From positions 558,001 through 622,000 of the forward strand of contig NZ_JABBFW010000001.1 of assembly GCF_012927045.1 (NCBI RefSeq): a DNA stretch of 64,000 nucleotides, given 5' to 3'. This DNA comes from Azohydromonas caseinilytica. GTDB lineage: Bacteria; Pseudomonadota; Gammaproteobacteria; Burkholderiales; Burkholderiaceae_C. The notes beneath the pieces were generated by a model. That model was not told the DNA's origin and searched no databases. It saw nothing but the letters and a program-made list of their open reading frames with translations. Positions within the stretch are counted from its first letter, which is position 1; every line of letters begins with the position of its first letter. A program made the position numbers and the translations under genes. Of this stretch, positions 52,426 to 60,953 are shown piece after piece.

Positions 52426-52665
52426 ATGAAGAAAGTTCTGCTCACCCTGGCGCTGGCCGGCGCCGCCGGCCTGGCCCTGGCGCACAACTGCCCCAATGAG
52501 ATGAAGGCCATCGACGCCAAGCTCGCCACCAGCCCCACGCTGGCCGAGGCCGACATGGCCAAGGTCAAGCAGCTGCGCGCCGAGGGCGAGGCCGCGCACA
52601 AGGCCGGCAAGCACGACGAGTCGATGCAGAAGCTGGGCGAGGCCAAGAAGCTCCTGGGCATTTGA
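52426..52665 (+). CDS. Small secreted helical protein, unknown
   Basis: A 79-residue protein with a signal peptide (LLTLALAGAAGLALA) and a mature part of about 60 residues that is charged and helical, starting HNCPNEMKAIDAKLA. One cysteine remains near the mature N-terminus. The ribosome site AAGGAGGT is near-consensus at a 5-base spacing, and a hairpin terminator follows, so this is a real, probably well-expressed gene. I do not know its function. Confidence 0.8.
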   Translation: MKKVLLTLALAGAAGLALAHNCPNEMKAIDAKLATSPTLAEADMAKVKQLRAEGEAAHKAGKHDESMQKLGEAKKLLGI

Positions 52666-52691
52666 GCGCCGCCGCCACAGCCACAAAGACC

Positions 52692-52716
52692 AAGGGCCGC
52701 CTCCGGGCGGCCCTTT
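52692..52716 (+). terminator. Intrinsic terminator after the small secreted protein
   Basis: AAGGGCCGCC (52692-52701) and GGCGGCCCTT (52706-52715) form a perfect 10-bp stem with a 4-base loop, ending in TTT then a mixed run. It is 27 bp after the stop codon. Confidence 0.7.
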
Positions 52717-52786
52717 GCATTCCCTGCAACCCGGCATGCAGCCCGGCGCAATGCGGGCGCCGCGGGCGCCGCCTACAGTGGTTGGC

Positions 52787-53659
52787 ATGAACACCACCTC
52801 GACTCCCGACACCGTCCGCCAACCGCGCAGCGTCGAACGCCTGGTCGCCGGCATGCCGACCAGCGACGGCGCGGGGGTGAAGCTCACGCGCGTGCTGACG
52901 CAGCCGCTGCAGCGCCGGCTCGACCCCTTCCTGATGCTGGACGCCTTCGGCACCGACAACCCTGACGACTACATCGCCGGCTTCCCCGACCACCCGCACC
53001 GCGGCTTCGAAACCGTGACCTACATGATCGCCGGCCGCCTGCGCCACCGCGACAGCGCCGGCCACGAGGGCCTGCTGGCCAACGGCGGCGTGCAGTGGAT
53101 GACCGCCGGCCGCGGCCTGGTGCACAGCGAGCTGCCCGAGCAGGAGGAAGGCCGCATGGAAGGCTTTCAGCTGTGGCTGAACCTGCCGGCCGACCGGAAG
53201 CTGTGCGAGCCGGGTTACTGGGACATCGCCTCGGAGCAGATCCCGGAGTTCGAGACCGCCGAGGGCGTGCGCGTGCGCGTCATCGCCGGCGCCAGCCATG
53301 GCGTGGCCGGGGCCATGCAGCGCGAGCGCACCGAGCCGCTGTACCTGGACCTGCACCTGCCGCCAGCCGCCGCCTTCGCGCAGGCGCTGCCGGACGCGCA
53401 CAACGCCTTCGCCTACGTCTATCGCGGCGCGCTGCGCATCGGCGACACCGACGTGCCGCTGCAGCGCATGGCGATCCTGCGCAACGACGCCGACAGCGAC
53501 GGCGTGCGGCTGCAGGCCGGGCCCGAGGGCGCGCGGGTGCTGCTCATCGCCGGCCGGCCGCTGAACGAGCCCATCGCCCAGTACGGCCCCTTCGTGATGA
53601 ACAGCAACGAGCAGATCTTCCAGGCCGTGGAGGACTTCCGCGCCGGCCGGTTCGTGTAG
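52787..53659 (+). CDS. Pirin family protein
   Basis: A 290-residue bicupin. The N-terminal cupin carries the pirin metal motif DHPHRGFETVTYMIAG, with HRDSAGHEGLLANGGVQWMTAGRGLVHSE (in pieces) supplying further ligands, and FQLWLNLP. Bacterial pirins can act as quercetinases or redox regulators; the role here is open. The ATG at 52787 gives a typical N-terminus; a longer frame starting at 52715 would cross the preceding terminator region. Confidence 0.93.
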   Translation: MNTTSTPDTVRQPRSVERLVAGMPTSDGAGVKLTRVLTQPLQRRLDPFLMLDAFGTDNPDDYIAGFPDHPHRGFETVTYMIAGRLRHRDSAGHEGLLANGGVQWMTAGRGLVHSELPEQEEGRMEGFQLWLNLPADRKLCEPGYWDIASEQIPEFETAEGVRVRVIAGASHGVAGAMQRERTEPLYLDLHLPPAAAFAQALPDAHNAFAYVYRGALRIGDTDVPLQRMAILRNDADSDGVRLQAGPEGARVLLIAGRPLNEPIAQYGPFVMNSNEQIFQAVEDFRAGRFV

Positions 53660-53751
53660 GGGGAAACCCCGAGGTTTTTGGCCGGTACGTCGGGAGCCTC
53701 CAGTAAGCTGCGCCGCGGTCCGACTTCCCGACCGCGCGCCGCGCGGCTGCC

Positions 53752-54459
53752 ATGTCCGAAGCTTTCTGGAACCTGCTGACGCGCCTGGGCGAGGCGCAGA
53801 TCCTCTTGCCCGCCATGCTGGCCACCTCGCTGTGGCTGATGCTGCGTTCGCACAAGCCGCGCGCGGCGCTGGTGTGGTGGGCCTGCACGGCGGTGGCGGC
53901 GCTGCTGACCACGCTCACCAAGCTCGCCTTCTTCGGCTGGGAGATCGGCTACGCGCCGCTGAACTACACCGGCATCTCCGGCCACGCCATGTTCTCCACC
54001 GCAGTGCTGCCGGTGCTGCTGCGCGTGCTGGTGGCCGACCGCGGCCCGCGCCGCCAGGCCGCCGCGATGGGCGTGGGCATCGCGCTGGCGGCGCTGATCG
54101 CCTGGTCGCGCGTGCAGGTGATGGCGCACTCGCCGGTGGAGGCGGTGCTGGGTTTCGCGCTGGGCCTGGCCGCCGCCGTCGCGGCGCTGCGCGTCATGCA
54201 TGCCCCGCCGCTGCACGCGCCGCGCACGCTGGTGCTGGGGCTGGCGGCCTGGATGCTGCTTACGCCCGCCGGCGCCCCGCCCTCGCAGACTCATAGCTGG
54301 GTCACGCGGCTGTCGGTGGCGCTGTCGGGCCGCGCCGAGCCCTACTCGCGCTGGGACATGCTGCACGCCTACCGCCAGGACCTGCAGCGCCGCGGCCAGC
54401 CGCTGCCGCCCTTCTTCAGCGGCCCGATGGTGCTGGGGCGGATGCGGGCGATGGAGTGA
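53752..54459 (+). CDS. PAP2-superfamily membrane phosphatase
   Basis: A 235-residue membrane protein with motif 2 SGHAMFS and motif 3 SRVQVMAHSPVEA of the PAP2 acid phosphatase fold. The usual terminal aspartate of motif 3 is replaced by glutamate (HSPVEAVLG instead of HxxxD). Motif 1 is reduced to KLAFFGW. It may hydrolyse lipid phosphates, but the altered motifs leave activity open. Convergent with rtcB across 10 bp. Confidence 0.8.
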   Translation: MSEAFWNLLTRLGEAQILLPAMLATSLWLMLRSHKPRAALVWWACTAVAALLTTLTKLAFFGWEIGYAPLNYTGISGHAMFSTAVLPVLLRVLVADRGPRRQAAAMGVGIALAALIAWSRVQVMAHSPVEAVLGFALGLAAAVAALRVMHAPPLHAPRTLVLGLAAWMLLTPAGAPPSQTHSWVTRLSVALSGRAEPYSRWDMLHAYRQDLQRRGQPLPPFFSGPMVLGRMRAME

Positions 54460-54469
54460 GGCAGCGCCC

Positions 54470-55705
54470 TCACCCCTTCACGCACACCACCTGCCGCAGC
54501 GTGTGCACCACCTCCACCAGCCCCTCCTGCGCCGCCATCACCGCGCCGATGTCCTTGTAGGCGTGCGGGATCTCGTCGATCACGTCCTTGTCCTTGCGGC
54601 ATTCCACGCCCTCGGTGGCGGCGCGCTGATCGGCCACGGTGAAGCGGCGTTTCGCTTCCGCCCGGCTCATCGTGCGCCCGGCGCCGTGCGAGCAACTGTT
54701 GAAGCTCTCCGGGTTGCCCTTGCCGCGCACGATGAAGCTGCGCGCGCCCATGCTGCCCGGGATGATGCCCAGCTCCCCTTCGCGCGCGCTCACCGCGCCC
54801 TTGCGCGTGACCCAGACCTCCTCGCCGAAGTGGCGCTCGCGCTGCACGTAGTTGTGGTGGCAGTTCACCGCCTGCGCCTGCACCTCGAAGGGCTTGCGGA
54901 TCACCTTGCGCGCCGCCGCCACCACCGCTTTCATCATCAGCTCGCGGTTGGTGGCCGCGAACTTCTGCGCCCAGCCCACCGCGCGCACGTAGTCGCCGAA
55001 GTAGCGTGAGCCTTCCTCCAGGTAGGCCAGGTCGCGGTCGGGCAGGTTGGCCTGGTGCCGCATCGCGTCCTGCTTGGCCAGCTCGATGAAGTGGCTGCCG
55101 ATAGCGTTGCCCACGCCGCGCGAGCCCGAATGCAGCATGAACCACACGGCATCGCTCTCGTCCAGGCAGACCTCGATGAAGTGGTTGCCCGTGCCCAGCG
55201 TGCCCAGGTGCGTACGCTGGTTGGTCTTCTCCAGCCTGGGGTGGTCGCGGCACAGCGCCTTGAACTCCGGCGCCAGCGCGGCCCAGGCCGCGTCCACCGG
55301 CGGCGGCACCTCGCGCCAGGCGCCGGGGTCGCGGCTGCCGGGCGCGCGGCCATGCGGCACGGCGTGCTCGATGGCGCTGCGCAGCGGGCCCAGGTTGTCC
55401 GGCAGGTCTTGCGCCGTGAGCGTGGTGCGCGCGGCGATCATCCCGCAGCCGATGTCCACGCCCACCGCGGCCGGGATGATGGCCTTCACCGTCGGGATCA
55501 CCGAGCCCACCGTGGCGCCGATGCCCAGGTGCACGTCGGGCATGGCCGCGATGTGGCGGAAGACGATGGGCAACCTCGCCGCGTTGGCCAGCTGCTGCCG
55601 CGCCTGCTCTTCCACCGGCACGCCGCGCGTCCACATCTTGATCGGCACGCCGCCCTCGACCGCCTGTTCCTCGTAGTCCTGATTCCGTTGCGCCGTCTTG
55701 CTCAT
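54470..55705 (-). CDS. rtcB: RNA-splicing ligase RtcB
   Basis: GTP-dependent ligase that joins RNA 2',3'-cyclic phosphate (or 3'-phosphate) to 5'-OH ends. The 411-residue protein has MPDVHLGIGATVGSVIPT, the Mn-binding VGVDIGCGM, GTLGTGNHFIEV, SGSRGVGN, HHNYVQRE and the guanylylated-His segment SCSHGAGRTMSR. Start MSKTAQRNQD at 55705. No rtcA or rtcR (sigma-54 activator) is adjacent. The gene lies between a PAP2 protein and a divergent catalase, which hints at a damage-repair setting without proving it. Confidence 0.96.
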   Translation of the reverse strand: MSKTAQRNQDYEEQAVEGGVPIKMWTRGVPVEEQARQQLANAARLPIVFRHIAAMPDVHLGIGATVGSVIPTVKAIIPAAVGVDIGCGMIAARTTLTAQDLPDNLGPLRSAIEHAVPHGRAPGSRDPGAWREVPPPVDAAWAALAPEFKALCRDHPRLEKTNQRTHLGTLGTGNHFIEVCLDESDAVWFMLHSGSRGVGNAIGSHFIELAKQDAMRHQANLPDRDLAYLEEGSRYFGDYVRAVGWAQKFAATNRELMMKAVVAAARKVIRKPFEVQAQAVNCHHNYVQRERHFGEEVWVTRKGAVSAREGELGIIPGSMGARSFIVRGKGNPESFNSCSHGAGRTMSRAEAKRRFTVADQRAATEGVECRKDKDVIDEIPHAYKDIGAVMAAQEGLVEVVHTLRQVVCVKG

Positions 55706-55811
55706 GGCCCAACCCCTTCTCTTCCTGTCCATGAAACCCTGACGCCTTGTCGGCGCCTCATTTGCCTCTGCTGATGCTCCGTTTTCCCTTCATCGCCGCA
55801 GAAGGACCACC

Positions 55812-57461
55812 ATGAGCGACACCAGCAACCCGCGACCCACCCTCACGACCCGACAGGGCCATCCTGTTTCCGACAACCAGTCGCTGCGCAGCGTGGGCGA
55901 GCGCGGCCCGGCCACCCTGGAGAACTACCAGTTCATCGAGAAGATCACCCACTTCGACCGCGAGCGCATTCCGGAGCGCGTGGTGCACGCCCGCGGCACC
56001 GGCGCCCACGGCTGGTTCGAGGCCTACGGCAAGATCGGCGACGAGCCGGCCACGACCTACACCCGCGCCAAGGTGCTGACGCAGACCGGCGTGCGCACGC
56101 CGGTGTTCGTGCGTTTCTCCACCGTCATCGGCGGCAAGGACTCGCCCGAGACCGCCCGCGACCCGCGCGGCTTCGCCGTGAAATTCAAGACCGTGGACGG
56201 CAACTGGGACCTGGTGGGCAACAACCTGAAGATCTTCTTCATCCGCGACGCCATCAAGTTCCCGGACATGATCCACGCCTTCAAGCCCGACCCGGTGACG
56301 AACCGGCAGGAGGCCTGGCGCTTCTATGACTTCGTCTCGCTGCACCCCGAGGCGCTGCACATGGTGACCTGGGTGAAGAGCCCCTGGGGCATCCCGGCCA
56401 ACTACCGCGAGATGGAGGGCTCGGGCGTCAACACCTACAAGCTGGTCAACGACCAGGGCGTGGCGCACCTGTGCAAGTTCCACTGGGTGCCCAGGCAGGG
56501 CGTGCGCAACCTGACCACCGCGCAGGCCGCCGAGATCCAGGCCAAGGATGTGGGCCACGCCACGCGCGACCTCTACGACGCCATCGAGCGCGGCGACTGC
56601 CCGGAATGGGAGTTCTGCGTGCAGCTCATGAGCGACGACGCGCACCCCGAGCTGGACTTCGACCCGCTGGACGACACCAAGCGCTGGCCGGAAGACCAGT
56701 TCCCGCTGCGGCCCGTGGGCCGCATGGTGCTGGACCGCAACCCGGACAACGTCTTCGCCGAGACCGAGCAGGCGGCCTTCGGCACCGGCGTGCTGGTGGA
56801 CGGCATCGACTTCTCCGACGACAAGATGCTGCAGGGCCGCACCCTGTCCTATTCCGACACCCAGCGCTACCGCGTCGGCCCCAACTACCTGCAGCTGCCC
56901 ATCAACGCGCCGCAGGAGCAGGCCCGGGCCCGCACCAACCAGCGCGACGGCCAGATGACCTACTGCGTGGACGGCGGCGGCGAGGACAAGCACCTCAACT
57001 ACGAGCCCAGCAACCTCGGCGGCCTGCAGGAAGCGCCGAAGCCCGATAAGGACTACCACCAGTGGGTCGAAGGCCACCTGGGCCGCTACCAGACCACGCG
57101 CACGGCCGACGACTACCGGCAGGCCGGCGAGCGCTACCGCACCTTCGAAGACTGGGAGCGCGAGGACCTGATCGCCAACGTCGGCGGCGACCTCAAGGAA
57201 TGCCCCGAGGTGATCCAGTTGCGCATGGTCTGGCACCTGCTGCACTGCGACGAGGACTACGGCCGCCGCGTGGCCGAGGTCGCGGGCATCGACGTGGAGA
57301 AGGCGCGCGCCCTGCCGCCGCTGCCGGGCAAGCCCGCGCCGGGCGAGCACCGGCAGCAGCCGACCTACACCAGCGGAAAAGCCGAGGAAACGGCCCAGGC
57401 GCCTGCCGCCTCGCCCGCGCAGCGAGGCAGCACGCAGGAGCAGACGGCCGGGGCGAAGTGA
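55812..57461 (+). CDS. kat: Monofunctional haem catalase
   Basis: Dismutates hydrogen peroxide. The 549-residue protein is a small-subunit catalase with a C-terminal extension of about 50 residues rich in Ala, Pro and Gln. The distal histidine is His59 in [50 protein letters not shown] and [10 protein letters not shown] follow. The proximal haem tyrosine is in [18 protein letters not shown], where Tyr replaces the usual His after the Arg. AGAAGGACCACC precedes the ATG. A likely OxyR target; divergent from rtcB with 106 bp. Confidence 0.95.
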   Translation: MSDTSNPRPTLTTRQGHPVSDNQSLRSVGERGPATLENYQFIEKITHFDRERIPERVVHARGTGAHGWFEAYGKIGDEPATTYTRAKVLTQTGVRTPVFVRFSTVIGGKDSPETARDPRGFAVKFKTVDGNWDLVGNNLKIFFIRDAIKFPDMIHAFKPDPVTNRQEAWRFYDFVSLHPEALHMVTWVKSPWGIPANYREMEGSGVNTYKLVNDQGVAHLCKFHWVPRQGVRNLTTAQAAEIQAKDVGHATRDLYDAIERGDCPEWEFCVQLMSDDAHPELDFDPLDDTKRWPEDQFPLRPVGRMVLDRNPDNVFAETEQAAFGTGVLVDGIDFSDDKMLQGRTLSYSDTQRYRVGPNYLQLPINAPQEQARARTNQRDGQMTYCVDGGGEDKHLNYEPSNLGGLQEAPKPDKDYHQWVEGHLGRYQTTRTADDYRQAGERYRTFEDWEREDLIANVGGDLKECPEVIQLRMVWHLLHCDEDYGRRVAEVAGIDVEKARALPPLPGKPAPGEHRQQPTYTSGKAEETAQAPAASPAQRGSTQEQTAGAK

Positions 57462-57530
57462 GGCGGCGACAGCGGCGGGGCTGCCCCCGGCCCGCCGGTA
57501 ACCTGAAGCCCGAAAGGCCAATGCGCCGCT

Positions 57531-57570
57531 TCCCCTCGCCCGCGCAGCGGGAGAGGGGCAGGGGTGAGGG
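57531..57570. repeat. Dispersed CCCTC-GAGGG palindromic repeat, copy 1
   Basis: A 40-bp element with CCCCTCGCCC / GGGAGAGGGG arms and a GGGGTGAGGG tail. It matches 63961-64000 at 36 of 40 positions and, inverted and shortened, the segment 59857-59902. Located between convergent catalase and cytochrome c genes. Confidence 0.75.
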
Positions 57571-57624
57571 CTGGTGGCGAGGGAGAACAACAGCAGCGGC
57601 CTTGACTTCCGAGCTGGCGGTTTC

Positions 57625-58113
57625 CTAGGGCCGCTGCGCCGCCCTGTACTGCGCATTGATCTTGTCGTGCTTCTCCCGCACCGCGTCCGGCCACTTGGAC
57701 TTGATCCACGACAGCACGGCCACGATCTCCTCGTCGCTGAGCACGCCCTCGAAGGCCGGCATGGCGGACTTGTGCTCCGGCAGCCCGGCGGCCTTGGCCA
57801 CGCCGTACTTGGTGATGCGCAGCAGCAGCTCGTCGGGGTGGTGCCAGGTGTGGCCGCCCTGGTCGTGCGGCGGCGCGGGCAGCAGGCCGTCGGCGCCGGG
57901 TTCGCGCCAGTCGGCCTGGCCTTCCAGGTTGGCGCCATGGCAGCTGGCGCAGTGGGCCTGGTACAGGCGCTCGCCCCGCATCACCACCCGCGTGTCGTCG
58001 GGCCGCAGCAGCGGGCGCGGCGCCGGCGGGTGGCCGGGATGCAGGACGAGCGCGGCCAGCAGCCCCACGGCGCCCACGGCAGCGGCGACGAGGAGGAAGA
58101 AACGGATTTTCAT
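57625..58113 (-). CDS. Membrane-anchored or periplasmic cytochrome c
   Basis: A 162-residue protein with an N-terminal hydrophobic segment (FFLLVAAAVGAVGLLAALVL) that may stay as an anchor. One class I haem domain follows: RGERLYQAHCASCHGANLEGQ holds the CASCH site, and SAMPAFEGVLSDEEIVAVLSWIKSKWP carries the Met ligand and C-terminal helix. It is adjacent to the oxidase region and could feed it electrons. ATG at 58113; the upstream extension in the same frame lacks features. Convergent with the catalase. Confidence 0.9.
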   Translation of the reverse strand: MKIRFFLLVAAAVGAVGLLAALVLHPGHPPAPRPLLRPDDTRVVMRGERLYQAHCASCHGANLEGQADWREPGADGLLPAPPHDQGGHTWHHPDELLLRITKYGVAKAAGLPEHKSAMPAFEGVLSDEEIVAVLSWIKSKWPDAVREKHDKINAQYRAAQRP

Positions 58114-58420
58114 GGGCGCGTGGCCTCGTGGCAGGGATGAGCAGCCAATAGCGTGCCACCGCCGGCCGACCCGGCTGTGACAGCGCCGTGCGTGTGCCCG
58201 ACAGGCGACGGCACCCGCCCCCTGCGCCCCTGTGGTTCCCCACAACTTCACGCCCGCAGATTCGGCACACCATCGACGCCCCGCATCGCGCTTCGGCACA
58301 CGGTCCCGTCCCGCGCAACGGGCTGAGCCCACGGGCTCGGACCTTGCTCGCCGCGGGCACGGCCTGCGGGTCGTGCTTGTCGATGCGCCGCAGCAGTGCG
58401 TCCCGCCACCGTCACAACCC
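58114..58420. other. Divergent promoter region, cytochrome c / ClC
   Basis: 307 bp without a credible gene. It should hold promoters for both divergent neighbours, but none is clear. No repeat or terminator stands out. Confidence 0.35.
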
Positions 58421-59818
58421 ATGCAGCACCACGAACCCGACATCCTCCACAACCTGCGCACCGAGCTGGTGGGGTGGCGGTCGTGGCTGGACCGCGCCGT
58501 CGTGCTGGCTGCCGCCGCGCTGGCCGGGCTGCTGGTGGTCGGATTCACCTTGCTCACCCAGCAGGCGCTGCACCTGTTCGGGCTGCTGTGGGCGCACGCG
58601 CCCTGGGCGCTGTTCGTGGCCGGCCCGCTGTGCGCGGCGGCCATCGTGGGATTCACCCGGCGCTGGCTGCCCGGCGCGGGCGGCTCGGGCATCCCGCAGG
58701 TGATGGCGGCGCTGGATACGGCCACGCCGCCCGAGCGCTACGGGCTGTTCGTGTCGCTCAGGATCAGCGTGGCCAAGGTGCTGCTGTCCTCGGCAGGGCT
58801 GCTGGCCGGGCTGTCCATCGGCCGCGAGGGGCCGTCGGTGCAGGTGGCCGCCGGGGTGATGCTGGCGGCGCGGCGCTGGCTGTCGGCGCGCACCGTCATC
58901 AGCGCGCACGGCCTGCTGGTGGCCGGCGGCGCGGCCGGCGTGGCCGCCGCCTTCAACACGCCGCTGGGCGGGGTGCTGTTCGCCATCGAGCAGCTCTCGC
59001 GCACGCTGAACCAGCGCAGCAGCGGCCTGCTCATCGCCGCCATCGTGCTGGCGGGCCTGATCGCGGTGTCGGTGTTCGGCAATCTCGCCTACTTCGGCGT
59101 GATCCGCGTGCCCGCGCTGGGCTGGGAGTTGCTGGGCCCGGGGCTGCTGGTCACGGTGGCGGCGGCGCTGCTGGGCGGGCTGTTCGCGCGGCTGATGATC
59201 GCCTCCATGGCCGGCGGCGCCGACCGATTCAGCGCCTGGCGCCAGCGCTGGCCGATCCGCTTCGCCGCCGGCTGCGCGCTGGCGGTGGCGGTCATCGGCG
59301 CGGCCACCGGCGGCGCCACCTTCGGCAGCGGCTACGAGCACACGCGCGCCTTGCTGGAGGGCGACGGTGGCACCGCGCACCAGCCGGGCCTGTTCGTGCT
59401 GCTGAAATTCGCCGCCACCTGGCTGTCGGCCTGGTCAGGCGTGCCGGGCGGCATCTTCGCGCCCTCGCTGTCCATCGGCGCCGGCGTGGGCCACGACGTG
59501 GCCTGGCTGCTGCAGCGCCCGGAGCTGTCCTCGGCGCTGATCGCCATGGGCATGGCCGCGTTCCTGTCGGCGGTGACGCAGGCGCCCATCACCGCCTTCA
59601 TCATCGTCATGGAGATGGTGGCCGGCCACACCATGGTGCTGAGCCTGATGGCGGCCTCGATGCTCGCCAGCCTGATCTCGCGCCAGATGAGCCGCCCGCT
59701 GTACGAGGCGCTGGCGCAACTGCAGCTGCGGCGGCTGGAGCCGGTGGAGGCGGTGCCGAAGGCGCAGAGTGAAGAAGGGGCTTCCGCTACGGGGGCTTCG
59801 ACACCGCGGCGGCCGTAG
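58421..59818 (+). CDS. ClC-family chloride channel or Cl-/H+ antiporter
   Basis: A 465-residue membrane protein with the three anion-selectivity signatures: GAGGSGIPQVMAAL, GREGPSVQVAAG (its Glu is the gating residue) and SGVPGGIFAPSLSIGAG. The count of hydrophobic segments fits the 18-helix ClC fold. No CBS domains follow. Bacterial ClC proteins with the gating Glu are mostly exchangers used in acid or fluoride stress, but the inner proton glutamate cannot be judged by eye. Start MQHHEPD at 58421 is preceded by a weak ribosome site. Confidence 0.93.
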   Translation: MQHHEPDILHNLRTELVGWRSWLDRAVVLAAAALAGLLVVGFTLLTQQALHLFGLLWAHAPWALFVAGPLCAAAIVGFTRRWLPGAGGSGIPQVMAALDTATPPERYGLFVSLRISVAKVLLSSAGLLAGLSIGREGPSVQVAAGVMLAARRWLSARTVISAHGLLVAGGAAGVAAAFNTPLGGVLFAIEQLSRTLNQRSSGLLIAAIVLAGLIAVSVFGNLAYFGVIRVPALGWELLGPGLLVTVAAALLGGLFARLMIASMAGGADRFSAWRQRWPIRFAAGCALAVAVIGAATGGATFGSGYEHTRALLEGDGGTAHQPGLFVLLKFAATWLSAWSGVPGGIFAPSLSIGAGVGHDVAWLLQRPELSSALIAMGMAAFLSAVTQAPITAFIIVMEMVAGHTMVLSLMAASMLASLISRQMSRPLYEALAQLQLRRLEPVEAVPKAQSEEGASATGASTPRRP

Positions 59819-59856
59819 GCCCGCCGCGCTGGGGAACCGTCAGGTCCCGGGCTTGT

Positions 59857-59902
59857 CCCCCACGCCACCAGCCCTGTCCTCTCCCGCTTTCGAGGGCGGG
59901 GG
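59857..59902. repeat. Dispersed palindromic repeat, shortened inverted copy
   Basis: Reverse-complemented, this segment reads GCGGGAGAGG, then AGGGCTGGTGGCG, as at the 57531 copy and its right flank, but lacks about six bases of the GGGGTG tail. Located between the ClC gene and the convergent oxidase operon. Confidence 0.5.
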
Positions 59903-59956
59903 ACACTGGCATCCCGGCCATCCGGGCTCCGATCACGGGCCCTGCGCTGCCCGGCC

Positions 59957-60304
59957 TCACACCGTGCAAGGCGACAGCACCGCCACCGGCAGCCACATCG
60001 CGGCGATCACCAGGCAGGACAGCGCGCCCAGGGTCACGGCCAGCCAGGCGACGAAGCGGCGACGCTCCTGCGCCGCGTCCGGGTCCGCGCCGCCGGGGCC
60101 GGGCACGGGTTGCGCCTGGCGCGTGCGCCGCAGCGTGCGCGCCGCCCACAGCGTCAGCCCCAGGCACAGGATGAGACTCGCCGCCATCGGCAGGTGCAGC
60201 ATGGAGCCCTGCTGCAGGTTGCAGCCCGGGCCGATCAGCGAGTAGGTCAGGCCCAGGTCGCCCAGCACCAGCAGCGGCCCCAGCAGCAGCGCGATCCAGC
60301 CCAT
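59957..60304 (-). CDS. Small membrane protein of the oxidase operon
   Basis: A 115-residue protein with three hydrophobic segments (IALLLGPLLVLGDLGLTYSLI, PMAASLILCLGLTLWAA, FVAWLAVTLGALSCLVIAAMW) and a hydrophilic loop rich in Pro, Gly and Arg between the second and third. It follows the subunit III gene by 10 bp, so it is the last gene of the operon. It may be an oxidase assembly or small subunit IV-like protein, but I see no family signature. Confidence 0.7.
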   Translation of the reverse strand: MGWIALLLGPLLVLGDLGLTYSLIGPGCNLQQGSMLHLPMAASLILCLGLTLWAARTLRRTRQAQPVPGPGGADPDAAQERRRFVAWLAVTLGALSCLVIAAMWLPVAVLSPCTV

Positions 60305-60314
60305 CTGTCGCCCC

Positions 60315-60953
60315 TCAGCCCAGCCGCGGCACGCCGTAGATCACGGCGTACAGCGGCAGCCAGCTCCACACCACGAAGTACCAGTAAAGCGAGTTCTCGC
60401 TCACGTCCACGTAGCGCTTGCCCTCGATGGGGCCGGTGTGCATGAGCACGGTCAGCACCAGCGTGTCGTAGGCGTCGGTGATCAGGTGCAGCGTGTGCAG
60501 GCCCATCAGCATCCAGACGATGGAGCCGTAGGCGCTGCCGTCCCAGCGGCAGTTGAGCGTCTGGAACTCCAGCGCCCGCACACCCAGGATCGCCAGCTCG
60601 GCGGCGCTGGTCATCAGCAGGCCCAGGCGCACCTTGCGCAGGTCCAGCGCCTCGGCCGCGCGCTTGGCGTAGTGGGCGGGCCACAGGCTCGCCAGGAACA
60701 GCAGCGTGTTGACCGTGCCCCACAGCAGCGCCGGCGGCTGGTCCTCCATCGGCCAGCGCGAGGCGAAGGCACGCAGGTAGAAATAGGCGCCGATGGCCAG
60801 CGCGAACACCGTGCCCTCGATGGCCATCAGCCCCAGCGTGCCCCACCACATCAGGCTGCGGTGGCTGAAGCCGAAGCTCGGCAGGTGCGACACGTCCAGC
60901 GCCGCGCCGTCCACGCGCGCGCGCGCCAGCTCGGTCTGGCGGCCCATCTTCAT
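60315..60953 (-). CDS. ctaE: Cytochrome c oxidase subunit III
   Basis: A 212-residue heme-copper oxidase subunit III with five to six helices. It has LMWWGTLGLMAIEGTVFALAIGAYFYLR, WGTVNTLLFLASLWPAHYA, LMGLHTLHLITDAYD and the C-terminal ENSLYWYFVVWSWLPLYAVIY. The start ATG at 60953 overlaps the subunit I stop by 4 bp (ATGA). No catalytic metal is expected; it stabilises the core. Confidence 0.92.
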   Translation of the reverse strand: MKMGRQTELARARVDGAALDVSHLPSFGFSHRSLMWWGTLGLMAIEGTVFALAIGAYFYLRAFASRWPMEDQPPALLWGTVNTLLFLASLWPAHYAKRAAEALDLRKVRLGLLMTSAAELAILGVRALEFQTLNCRWDGSAYGSIVWMLMGLHTLHLITDAYDTLVLTVLMHTGPIEGKRYVDVSENSLYWYFVVWSWLPLYAVIYGVPRLG

